From contig NZ_SPQM01000003.1 in assembly GCF_004570345.1 (NCBI RefSeq), positions 46,529 to 110,528 on the forward strand: DNA of 64,000 nucleotides, read 5' to 3'. This stretch comes from Blastococcus sp. CT_GayMR20 (GTDB lineage Bacteria; Actinomycetota; Actinomycetes; Mycobacteriales; Geodermatophilaceae). The position numbers and the translations under genes are program-made. The first letter of the stretch is position 1; each line of letters opens with the position of its first letter. Positions 9,408 to 16,371 of this stretch are shown here, piece by piece. The notes beneath the pieces were generated by a model that was given only the letters and a program-made list of their open reading frames with translations, searched no databases and had not been told where the DNA came from.

Positions 9408-9744
9408 GGCCCACCCGTGGCGCCCCGCCAGGGACGCGGAGGCATGCGCTGCGCCCCGCAGCCGGTGCGGAAGCCGGACAGCAAGGCTGCGCTCGGGTTG
9501 ACAGCGTCCGGGCTCGCTGGCCAGCCTGCGCCGCACGGCAATGCTGATCCGGGTGGAAAGCGGAAGCCGTGTCTCGAGGGGTAAGAGGACGGGGACGCAC
9601 GCGATCTTGGTCCGCAGCCAGTCCGCAACTAGTCCGCAGAATGGCCAGTCACGGCACTCACCAGCTAGCGACTATAAACAGCAAAAGTCCAGCTCAGCGT
9701 TGCTTTCCGTCGATGATCGTACGTGGTCAAACGTCCGGAAGTAG
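9408..9744. other. Junction between relaxase fragment and truncated tadA
   Basis: A 337-bp region with no gene I can support. Short frames such as 9541-9744 lack recognisable protein features. The last 100 bp is unusually AT-rich for this genome (an ACTATAAACAGCAAAAG stretch near 9670) and the three iterons sit at 9610-9642. The native tadA frame starts being recognisable at 9748 (TGG GTC AAC), directly after a TAG at 9742-9744, so the recombination or insertion joint lies at about 9745-9751. Confidence 0.55.
9610..9642. repeat. Three tandem 11-bp iterons
   Basis: GTCCGCAGCCA, GTCCGCAACTA and GTCCGCAGAAT follow one another without gaps (shared core GTCCGCA). An 11-bp period, about one helical turn, next to a mobile-element joint suggests protein binding sites such as integrase arm sites, excisionase sites or replication iterons. 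None of these is shown. Confidence 0.6.
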
Positions 9745-10722
9745 TTCTGGGTCAACGAACCGGGCCGGGTGTTCATCGCCCGGCGCGGGCGCAGCGAACT
9801 GACGACGACGATCCTCGGGCACGGGGAGCTCGCCGACCTCGTCGAGCGGATGCTCCGCACGTCCGGACGGCGGATCGACATGAGCACGCCGTTCGTCGAC
9901 GCGATGATGCCGGACGGCTCGCGCCTGCACGTGGTGATCCCCGACATCACCCGCCGCCACATGGCGGTCAACATCCGCAAGTTCGTGCTGCAGGCGCACA
10001 GCCTCGACGAGCTCGTCGCCCTCGGCACCATCACGACCCAGGCGGCCCGCTTCCTGGAGGCCGCCGTCGCCTCGGGGCTGAACATCCTGGTCTCCGGCGG
10101 CACCCAGGCCGGCAAGACGACGCTGCTCAACTGCCTCTGCGCAGCCGTGCCGGCCCGGGAGCGCGTGGTCACCTGCGAGGAGGTCTTCGAGCTGCAGGTG
10201 CCGCTGCCCGACGTCGTCTCGATGCAGACCCGGCAGCCCAACCTCGAGGGCGCCGGCGAGATCCCGCTGCGCCGCCTCGTGAAGGAGGCGCTGCGGATGC
10301 GGCCCTCGCGGATCGTCGTCGGCGAGGTGCGGCAGGAGGAGTGCCTCGACCTGCTGATCGCGCTCAACTCCGGCCTGCCGGGCATGTGCACCCTGCACGC
10401 CAACAGCGCCCGCGAGGCCGTGGTCAAGATGTGCACGCTGCCCCTGCTGGCCGGCGAGAACATCGGGACGGCGTTCGTCGTCCCGACCGTGGCCTCCAGC
10501 GTCGACCTGGTCGTCCACGTCGGCACCGACGTCTCCGGGCACCGCCGGGTGCGCGAGATCGTCGCCCTGCCCGGCCGCGCCGAGGGCGGCGTCATCGAGA
10601 CCGCCGACGTCTTCACCTCCCGGGACGGGCGGCTCGTCCGTGCCGACGGCTACCCGCCGCACCCCGAGCGGTTCGCCGCCCTCGGCCATGACCTGCCGGC
10701 GCTGCTCGGCGACGGGCGATGA
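9745..10722 (+). pseudogene. tadA: 5'-truncated Tad pilus secretion ATPase TadA/CpaF
   Basis: This is the hexameric VirB11-like ATPase that powers assembly of Flp/Tad pili at the inner face of the membrane. Counting from the GTG at 9769 (317 aa), Walker A is GGTQAGKT (110-117), Walker B RIVVGEVR (181-188), and the His box GMCTLHANS (205-213). The C-terminal engine is thus intact. Full-length CpaF proteins are usually about 400-450 aa. Here the family sequence begins suddenly at WVNEPGRVF (9748), with an in-frame TAG at 9742-9744, so about 100 N-terminal residues are lost. No cpaE/ssd partner precedes it; a relaxase fragment does. It overlaps tadB by ATGA. An in-frame GTG at 9769 could in theory give a shortened product. 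Confidence 0.82.
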
Positions 10723-11582
10723 CTGAGTCCGGCGCGCTGCTGGGGCTGCTCGCCGGGGTCGGCCTGCTGCTGATCTGGCGGAGCGGATCGCGGGCGCCGC
10801 AGCCCCGCACCGGGCCCCGGCAGCCGGGTCGTCGTCAGGTTCTGCTCGCCGAGGCGGGGCTGACCGGCATCAACGCCACCCAACTCCTGGCGCTGCAGCT
10901 CGGGCTTGGGCTGGCGGTGCTGGTCGTCGTCCTGCTGACCACCGGCACGGTGACCGTCAGTCTGGTGTTCGGCCTGTTCGGCTTCTTCCTGCCCTACGCG
11001 CAGGTCCGCCGGCTCGCCGCCCGGCGCAGGGCCGACCTCCGGGAGGTGTGGCCGGAGGTCGTCGACAACCTCGCCTCGGCCGTCCGCGCCGGGCTGTCGC
11101 TGCCGGAGGCGCTGTCGGCGCTGTCGACGCGCGGTCCCGAGGTGTTGCGGCCGCCGTTCGCCCGCTTCGCCACCGAGTACCGCTCGAGCGGCCGGTTCAG
11201 CGTGTGCCTCGACCGGCTCAAGGACGACCTGGCCGACCCTGTCGGTGACCGGATCGTGGAGACGCTGCGGGTGGCCCGTGAGGTCGGCGGCAGCGACCTC
11301 GGCCGGGTGCTGCGGACCCTGGCGACCTTCCTGCGCGAGGACGCCCGTGCACGGGCCGAGCTCGAGACACGGCAGGGCTGGGTGGTCTCGGCAGCGCGGC
11401 TGGCGGTGGCCGCGCCGTGGGTCGTGCTCCTGCTGCTGGCGACGCAGTCGACGACGCTCGCCGCCTACGACTCCCCCCTGGGGACGGCGATCCTGCTGGG
11501 CGGCGGAGCGGTGTGCCTCGTGGCCTACCGGCTGATGCTGCGGATCGGGCGTCTGCCCGAGGACGTCAGGGTGCTGCAGTGA
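10719..11582 (+). CDS. tadB: Tad pilus inner-membrane platform protein TadB
   Basis: This 287-aa T2SSF-domain protein forms, with TadC, the membrane platform on which the TadA ATPase acts. The sequence shows an N-terminal membrane segment (GALLGLLAGVGLLLIW), a hydrophobic pair near residues 58-92, a cytoplasmic helical T2SSF domain (about 100-230, with VVDNLASAVRAGLSLPEAL) and C-terminal membrane helices. The ATG start overlaps the tadA stop (ATGA), and the stop overlaps the GTG of tadC, so the three are translationally coupled. Length and order are typical of actinobacterial tad loci. Confidence 0.87.
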   Translation: MTESGALLGLLAGVGLLLIWRSGSRAPQPRTGPRQPGRRQVLLAEAGLTGINATQLLALQLGLGLAVLVVVLLTTGTVTVSLVFGLFGFFLPYAQVRRLAARRRADLREVWPEVVDNLASAVRAGLSLPEALSALSTRGPEVLRPPFARFATEYRSSGRFSVCLDRLKDDLADPVGDRIVETLRVAREVGGSDLGRVLRTLATFLREDARARAELETRQGWVVSAARLAVAAPWVVLLLLATQSTTLAAYDSPLGTAILLGGGAVCLVAYRLMLRIGRLPEDVRVLQ

Positions 11583-12520
11583 GTGCGGGTCTCACGGGGA
11601 TGGTGCTGGGACTGGTCGCGGCGACCGGCCTGGTGCTGGTGCTGACCTACGCCCCGCCGTTCCGCTCGGTGCGGCTGGTCGACCGGCTCGCGCCCTACGT
11701 GCACGACACCCCTCCGCCGTCCCGGCTGCTGGGCACCGCGACCGAGCCGGGCCTGCTCACCGCCGTCCGCCGGGTGTTCGGCCCGGCCGTCGGGGACGGC
11801 GCACGGCTGGTCGACCGGCTGCTGGGCGGACGGGCCGCGGTCCGCCGCCGGCTGGACGCGCTGGCCGACGAGGCGACCGTCGAGGACTTCCGCGTGGAGC
11901 AGGTGGTCTGGGGCGGAATCGGGCTGCTGGGGGCAGCCGTGGTCGCCACCGTCGGCTCGGTCGCGGCCGGCGGGCTGAACGTGCTCTCGGCCGGGCTGCT
12001 GTGCGTGGCGGGCCTGCTCGGCGGGGTGCTCGGCCGCGACTGGTGGCTGACCCAGCAGGTGCTGAAGCGCGAGGAGCTGCTGCTCGCCGAGTTCCCGGTC
12101 GTCGCCGAGCTGCTCGCCCTGGCCGTGACGGCGGGGGAGAGCCCCACCGCGGCGATCGCCCGGGTCACCCGGCTCTCCGGCGGGGAACTGGCGCGCGAGC
12201 TCGGGGCGGCCCTCGGCCGCGCGCGCGCCGGCGTCCCGCTCGTCGACGCCCTGCAGCAGGTCGCCGACCGCACGTCGCTGGACCCGCTGGCCCGGTTCAT
12301 CGACGGGCTGCTCGTGGCGATCGAGCGCGGCACCCCGCTGGCCGAGGTGCTCCGCGCCCAGGCAGCCGACGTCCGGGAGGCCGGCAAGCGCCGGCTGCTC
12401 GAGGCGGGCGGCCGCAAGGAGATCGCCATGATGGTGCCGGTCGTGTTCCTGGTGCTGCCGGTCACCGTTCTCTTCGCCCTGTTCCCGGGGCTGATCAGCA
12501 TCGTCTCGCTGGCGCAGTGA
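11579..12520 (+). CDS. tadC: Tad pilus inner-membrane platform protein TadC
   Basis: Second T2SSF-domain platform protein, 313 aa. I chose the GTG at 11579 because it overlaps the tadB stop (GTGA) and directly begins the first membrane helix (GMVLGLVAATGLVLVLTY); the frame further upstream only shadows tadB. It has a membrane pair near residues 110-155, a T2SSF core (about 165-275, with LLALAVTAGESPTAAIARV), and a hydrophobic C-terminus (IAMMVPVVFLVLPVTVLFAL). It is followed after 26 bp by the pilin-like gene, which has its own good RBS. Confidence 0.87.
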   Translation: MSAGLTGMVLGLVAATGLVLVLTYAPPFRSVRLVDRLAPYVHDTPPPSRLLGTATEPGLLTAVRRVFGPAVGDGARLVDRLLGGRAAVRRRLDALADEATVEDFRVEQVVWGGIGLLGAAVVATVGSVAAGGLNVLSAGLLCVAGLLGGVLGRDWWLTQQVLKREELLLAEFPVVAELLALAVTAGESPTAAIARVTRLSGGELARELGAALGRARAGVPLVDALQQVADRTSLDPLARFIDGLLVAIERGTPLAEVLRAQAADVREAGKRRLLEAGGRKEIAMMVPVVFLVLPVTVLFALFPGLISIVSLAQ

Positions 12521-12546
12521 CAGCGGACCTGGAGGAAGGAACACGG

Positions 12547-12753
12547 ATGCGCGGTTACGCGTACCTGACCGCCGCACTGGCTGCGCTCTCGGCCCGGGTG
12601 ACGGGCGACGATCCCGAACGGGGCGACGTCCCGGGCTGGGTCATGATCACGGTGATGACCGCGGCCCTCGTGCTCGCCATCCTCATCCCGTTCCGGGAGG
12701 CGATCGTCTCCGCCGTCGAGAACGCGCTCACCTCCGTCACGAGCGGTGGCTGA
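12547..12753 (+). CDS. Small Flp-pilin-like membrane protein
   Basis: 68 aa, ATG at 12547 preceded by the strong RBS GGAGGAAGGA. It has one hydrophobic helix (about residues 32-50, GWVMITVMTAALVLAILI) after a short polar N-region containing RGD. Its position between tadC and tadE is where the major Flp pilin or a DUF4244-like small protein is normally encoded. It lacks the Glu at +5 after the processing Gly that class III prepilins use, so it may be a divergent pilin or an accessory subunit. No other pilin candidate is present in the locus. It overlaps the next gene by 8 bp. Confidence 0.68.
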   Translation: MRGYAYLTAALAALSARVTGDDPERGDVPGWVMITVMTAALVLAILIPFREAIVSAVENALTSVTSGG

Positions 12754-13159
12754 ACCGTCGGTCGTACCGACGGACGACGACGAGCGGGGCAGCGCCGTCG
12801 TCGACTTCGTCATGGTCTCGATGCTCATCGTGGCGCTGCTGCTCGCGGTGCTGCAGGTTGCCGTCTACGTGCACGTGCGCAACGTGGTGACGGCGAGCGC
12901 GCAGCAGGGCGCCCGGTATGCGGCGAACGCCGACGTCGACCCGGCCGCCGGGGCCGCGCGCACCGTGGAGGTGGTGGCGCAGGCGACGTCGACGCAGACC
13001 GCCGAGGGGCTGGCGTGCACGTCGGCCGAGGAGGTCGACGCCAGCGGGTTGACCCTCGTGGTGGTGCAGTGCTCGGGCTCGGTGCCGTCGCTGCTGTCGG
13101 CGCTGGGCAACCTGCTGCCGCTGGACGTCACGGGCCGCGCGGTCAAGGAGGGCCCGTGA
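12746..13159 (+). CDS. TadE-like pseudopilin
   Basis: 137 aa with the TadE signature RGSAVVDFVMV (about residues 14-24) followed by a hydrophobic helix, the prepilin-like signal of this family. The rest is an extracytoplasmic domain with two Cys (about 90 and 109) that could form a disulfide. TadE-family pseudopilins help initiate Flp pilus assembly. The GTG start lies inside the 3' end of the pilin-like gene and the stop overlaps the next GTG, which keeps the whole set coupled. Confidence 0.8.
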   Translation: MAEPSVVPTDDDERGSAVVDFVMVSMLIVALLLAVLQVAVYVHVRNVVTASAQQGARYAANADVDPAAGAARTVEVVAQATSTQTAEGLACTSAEEVDASGLTLVVVQCSGSVPSLLSALGNLLPLDVTGRAVKEGP

Positions 13160-13623
13160 GCCGGCTGCGCCGCCGGCTCGGGATGCTGCGCGAGGAGCGG
13201 GGGTCGGCACTGGTCGAGTTCGTGTTCATCGCACTCGTCGTCTTCGTGCCGCTGGTCTACATCGTCGCGGGGTTCTCGGCCGTCCAGCGCGGGGTGTTCG
13301 CCTCGACGGCGGCGGCCCGTGAGGCAGGCCGCGCGATCGGCACGGCGCCGGACCCCGTCACCGGGCAGGAGCGGGCACTGCGGGCGGCGGAGCTGGCGGT
13401 CGAGGACCAGTCGGTCGACGCCACCGACCTGCAGCTGGCCTACGCGCCGGCCGGCGCGGACTGCGCGTCCGCCGGGGGATACACGCCGACTCTGGTGCCG
13501 GGCGAGGAGTTCTCCGTGTGCGTCACCGTGACCGTGCGGATCCCGCTGCTGCCGGAGTTCATCGAGTCGAACACCGCGACCGGCCAGTTCGTCGTCGAGC
13601 GCGACCGATACGTCGACGGCTGA
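13156..13623 (+). CDS. TadE/TadG-type pseudopilin
   Basis: 155 aa from the GTG at 13156 (overlap GTGA with the previous gene; earlier in-frame codons only shadow it). The signature RGSALVEFVFIALVVF (about 18-33) places the conserved Glu inside the hydrophobic start, as in TadE and TadF pseudopilins. It has two Cys in the exported domain. It is the last gene of the pilus operon; the next gene begins 41 bp later and encodes an unrelated secreted protein. Confidence 0.78.
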   Translation: MSRLRRRLGMLREERGSALVEFVFIALVVFVPLVYIVAGFSAVQRGVFASTAAAREAGRAIGTAPDPVTGQERALRAAELAVEDQSVDATDLQLAYAPAGADCASAGGYTPTLVPGEEFSVCVTVTVRIPLLPEFIESNTATGQFVVERDRYVDG

Positions 13624-13664
13624 TCGACTGGTCGCCGCGGCGGCCACCCCAGGATGATGCGGCG

Positions 13665-14675
13665 GTGGGCAGGGGCGCGCACAGGCGGCGGTCGAACCAC
13701 CGCGTCGGTGGTCTGCTGCTCGGCGTCCTGCTGATCGCCGTCCTCGTCGTGGTACTGGCCGAACCCGTCGCGGAACCGCGCGGGGACCGGCCGTCGGCCG
13801 ACGCCACCACTGCCCCGTCGGAACCGCCGACCACCACCGCCCCGGTGGTCGAGGAGACGTCGCCCTACGCCGGCGTCGGCACGTGGCTGTCGCGGTACCG
13901 GTTCACCCGGGAGTTCGGCGGCGCGGTTCCGCCGGTGACGCCGGCCGTCGTCGACACGATGGCCGAGGCGGGCATCCGCACGATCTACCTGCAGCCGGCC
14001 GCCGACGACCCCCGGTACCCCGGGCTGCTGAGCACGGACGTCCTCGGCGACTTCCTCGTGCGGGCGCACGCGCGCGACATGCAGGTGGTCGCCTGGTACC
14101 TGCCGCGCTTCGGCGACATCGCCGGCGACCTGCGGAGGCTGGAGGCGATCGCGGAGTTCCGCGTCGACGGACAGGGCTTCGACGCGGTCGCCGTCGACAT
14201 CGAGTTCACCGACGCCGTCGCGCTCGCACCGCGGAACGCGGCGCTGATCGAGCTGTCGCAGCAGCTGCGGGCCGCGCTGCCCGATGTCGAGCTCGGCGCC
14301 GTCGTGCTCCCACCGGTGGTCACCGACGTGCTGAACTCCGGGTACTGGCCGGAGTTCCCATGGGCGGAACTGCGCGACCTCTACGACGTCTGGCTGCCCA
14401 TGGCGTACTGGTCCAACCGGTCGGAGGAGGGGTTCACCGACCCCCACTGGTACGTCACCGAGAACATCGAACGGGTGCGCCGGCACCTCGACGACCCGTG
14501 TGCGACCGTCTCGGTGATCGGCGGCTACGACGCCCAGGAGACGTCCGACGACTACTCGGCCATGGCCCGGGCGGCGACCGAGCAGCAGGCCATCGGCGTC
14601 TCCATCTGGGACTGGCCGACCACTCCGCCGTCCGCGTGGCCGGCCGTCGAGGACTACGACGTCTCCGGCTGCTGA
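13665..14675 (+). CDS. Membrane-anchored TIM-barrel glycoside-hydrolase-like protein
   Basis: 336 aa from GTG 13665. An N-terminal basic stretch and one membrane helix (VGGLLLGVLLIAVLVVVLA) act as uncleaved anchor or signal, followed by a Thr/Pro/Ser linker and a barrel-like domain. The visible strands FDAVAVDIEF, DVWLPMAYW and IGVSIWDW match the core of putative glycoside hydrolases (GH18/DUF4015-type barrels), with acidic residues in VDIEF as possible catalytic candidates. Substrate is unknown. It lies directly after the Tad genes on the same strand, so it may be co-transcribed and act on the cell surface, but no functional link is shown. Start choice is uncertain. Confidence 0.65.
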   Translation: MGRGAHRRRSNHRVGGLLLGVLLIAVLVVVLAEPVAEPRGDRPSADATTAPSEPPTTTAPVVEETSPYAGVGTWLSRYRFTREFGGAVPPVTPAVVDTMAEAGIRTIYLQPAADDPRYPGLLSTDVLGDFLVRAHARDMQVVAWYLPRFGDIAGDLRRLEAIAEFRVDGQGFDAVAVDIEFTDAVALAPRNAALIELSQQLRAALPDVELGAVVLPPVVTDVLNSGYWPEFPWAELRDLYDVWLPMAYWSNRSEEGFTDPHWYVTENIERVRRHLDDPCATVSVIGGYDAQETSDDYSAMARAATEQQAIGVSIWDWPTTPPSAWPAVEDYDVSGC

Positions 14676-14707
14676 CGCCTCGCGGAGAAGCAGCGCATGC
14701 TGGGCAC

Positions 14708-15181
14708 ATGGCCTGGCTGCCACCGGAGGACCTGCCGCCGCCCCGGGTACCGACGTCCGAGGTTGCCGCACTGGTGGACGCAGGCCCTCCCGGACCGGAC
14801 AACCCGGTGACCGTGGCCGCCGTCTTCTGGACGGCGGTCACCGAGCCCGACGGCCCGAACCTCGACGTCCTCAGCGTCATCGTCACCCCCGAGAGCTGGC
14901 GGGGGTGGGGCACCTTCGCCGGCCCCGCCGAGCTCCTGCTCGGCTACGGCATGGCGTCGGAGGCCACTCCGTCGGTCGACGACCCGGACGTCGTCTACAT
15001 CACCTACCTGCGCGACACCGGCGAGACCACCGGGCCGCCGCCGGACATGGTCCTTGTCGGGGACATCGCCATCGCGACCCTGGTGCGCCGGCCTCGGCTG
15101 GGCGGCTGGCGGGTGCACGCGCTCGGCGACTACGTCAGGCCGGAGAACGTTCCGCACGACGACCAGGCCCCGCTACGTTGA
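14708..15181 (+). CDS. Uncharacterised 157-aa protein
   Basis: I do not recognise this protein. It begins at ATG 14708 and has mixed strand-forming sequence (PVTVAAVFWTAV, LDVLSVIVT, DMVLVGDIAIATLV) with no signal peptide, membrane helix or cysteine motif. The C-terminus resembles a short beta-rich domain ending in RLGGWRVHALGDYV. It lies 32 bp after the TIM-barrel gene, same strand, and 33 bp before a VOC gene, so it may be part of the same transcript. Codon use is like that of its neighbours. Confidence 0.6.
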   Translation: MAWLPPEDLPPPRVPTSEVAALVDAGPPGPDNPVTVAAVFWTAVTEPDGPNLDVLSVIVTPESWRGWGTFAGPAELLLGYGMASEATPSVDDPDVVYITYLRDTGETTGPPPDMVLVGDIAIATLVRRPRLGGWRVHALGDYVRPENVPHDDQAPLR

Positions 15182-15214
15182 TCTCCCACTCGACCTGCTC
15201 GGAGGGAGCTCCCC

Positions 15215-15625
15215 GTGACATCTCGGCTGAACCCCTACATCGGTTTCTCGGGCAACGCACGCCAGGCCGCGGAGTTCTACCGGGACGTGTTCGGCGGGGA
15301 CCTCGCCGTGGACACCTACGGCGGGAGCGGCATGGCCGCCCCGGGTGACGAGGACAAGGTCATGCACGCCCAGCTGGAGACGCCGGCCGGCTACACCCTC
15401 ATGCTCTCGGACGCGCCCGCCGGCATGGAGCCCAGCACCGGCAGCAACATCTCCATCAGCCTCAGCGGGGACGACGCCGACGACCTCCGCGGCTACTTCA
15501 CCAAGCTCGCCGAGGGCGGCAGCGTGACCATGCCGCTGGAGAAGCAGGTCTGGGGCGACGAGTTCGGCATGTGCGTCGACCGGTTCGGGATCCAGTGGAT
15601 GGTCAACATCTCCCAGCCGTCCTAG
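15215..15625 (+). CDS. VOC/PhnB-like glyoxalase-fold protein
   Basis: 136 aa beginning GTG ACA TCT CGG CTG AAC with the RBS GGAGGGAG 5 nt upstream. The pattern LNPYIGFSGNARQAAEFYRD at the start and WGDEFGMCVDRFGIQWMVNI at the end is diagnostic of PhnB/YjdN-type VOC proteins (metal-dependent or substrate-binding fold of glyoxalase and bleomycin-resistance proteins). The function within the family is open. It converges on arr; the two stops share CTAG. Confidence 0.83.
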   Translation: MTSRLNPYIGFSGNARQAAEFYRDVFGGDLAVDTYGGSGMAAPGDEDKVMHAQLETPAGYTLMLSDAPAGMEPSTGSNISISLSGDDADDLRGYFTKLAEGGSVTMPLEKQVWGDEFGMCVDRFGIQWMVNISQPS

Positions 15626-16083
15626 TCCTCGATCACGTCCAGCCCCTGCTCCCGCAGCTGCGCCAGGTGGTCCAGCATCCCCTTCAGCACCTCGGGGTCG
15701 TGGCCCTCCCAGTCGTCGACCTCGCCGACGACGCGCAGCGGATGGCGGGTGCGGTAGGACTCCGTGGGGTTGCCGGGGAATCTCTTGTTCGTCACGTTCG
15801 GGTCGTCCTCGAAGGGGCCGACGGGCTCGACGACGTAGATGCGTCCCCGCTCTCCGTTCCCGGCCGGCGCGGTCGCCAGCTCCGCACCCCAGATCGCGGT
15901 GTCCACGAGGGCGGTGAAGTAGATGTGGTTCGACACCCGGCCCGCCTGGAAGTTGGAGCCGTAGCCGGGGACCAGTTCGTCGCCGACCTCGAGCACGGAC
16001 CTCGTCCCGTGGAAGAAGGGTCCCTGGATCTGCTCGCAGTGGTCGTAGGTCACGGGGACGTACGTGCTGCCGTTCTCGCCCAT
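15622..16083 (-). CDS. arr: NAD+-rifampin ADP-ribosyltransferase
   Basis: 153 aa. Arr enzymes transfer ADP-ribose from NAD+ to the C-23 hydroxyl of rifamycins and inactivate the drug in the cytoplasm. Family landmarks are all visible: PFFHGTR (22-28), GYGSNF (40-45), HIYFTA (53-58), AIWGAEL (63-69), RIYVVEPVGPFEDDPN (81-96) and RFPGNPTESYR (101-111), ending VIED. Length is typical. The ATG start at 16083 is preceded by a TANNNT box 6 nt away and no RBS, suggesting a leaderless mRNA. Chromosomal arr genes are common in environmental actinobacteria, so presence does not require recent transfer. Confidence 0.92.
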   Translation of the reverse strand: MGENGSTYVPVTYDHCEQIQGPFFHGTRSVLEVGDELVPGYGSNFQAGRVSNHIYFTALVDTAIWGAELATAPAGNGERGRIYVVEPVGPFEDDPNVTNKRFPGNPTESYRTRHPLRVVGEVDDWEGHDPEVLKGMLDHLAQLREQGLDVIED

Positions 16084-16089
16084 CCCGTC

Positions 16090-16095
16090 ACCGTA
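16090..16095 (-). promoter_or_regulatory. Putative -10 box of arr, leaderless
   Basis: TACGGT on the minus strand lies 6 nt before the arr ATG (16083). No Shine-Dalgarno sequence lies between. Same layout as at prfB, ftsE and smpB in this window. Confidence 0.4.
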
Positions 16096-16144
16096 TGGGG
16101 ACCCACGACAGGCCGACGAGGGCCAGAGGTGGTACTCCCTGTCC

Positions 16145-16366
16145 ATGAGCGGGAGTGAGTACGTGATCGGTCGGCGAGCAGGTGCCGGCGGCGGTCCGGT
16201 CGGGGAGCGGCACGCGGTGGTCGCCGTCGCCACGCGCAAGGACGGGCCGTACCGGGCGGAGTGCGGCGCGAAGGTCGACGTGGTCGACGGCGACTGGCCC
16301 CCGGAGGGCGGGGACGAGCACGCCTGCCCGGTGTGCGTCCGTGACACCGGGACTCCCTGGGGCTGA
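16145..16366 (+). CDS. Small CxxC protein
   Basis: 73 aa from ATG 16145. It ends with a probable zinc-ribbon half: RAECGAKVDVV near residues 38-48 and HACPVC about 20 residues later, giving one single Cys and one CxxC pair. Small proteins of this kind are common next to unrelated genes in actinobacteria and have no known role. It is divergent from arr (62 bp between starts) and convergent with the DUF853 gene, 5 bp from the end of that gene's full-length frame. Confidence 0.55.
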   Translation: MSGSEYVIGRRAGAGGGPVGERHAVVAVATRKDGPYRAECGAKVDVVDGDWPPEGGDEHACPVCVRDTGTPWG

Positions 16367-16371
16367 CCCGC

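Noticed and set aside
9541..9744. 67-aa ORF at the joint
   Set aside because: Composition is Ser/Gln-rich, crosses the iterons, no RBS and no recognisable family.
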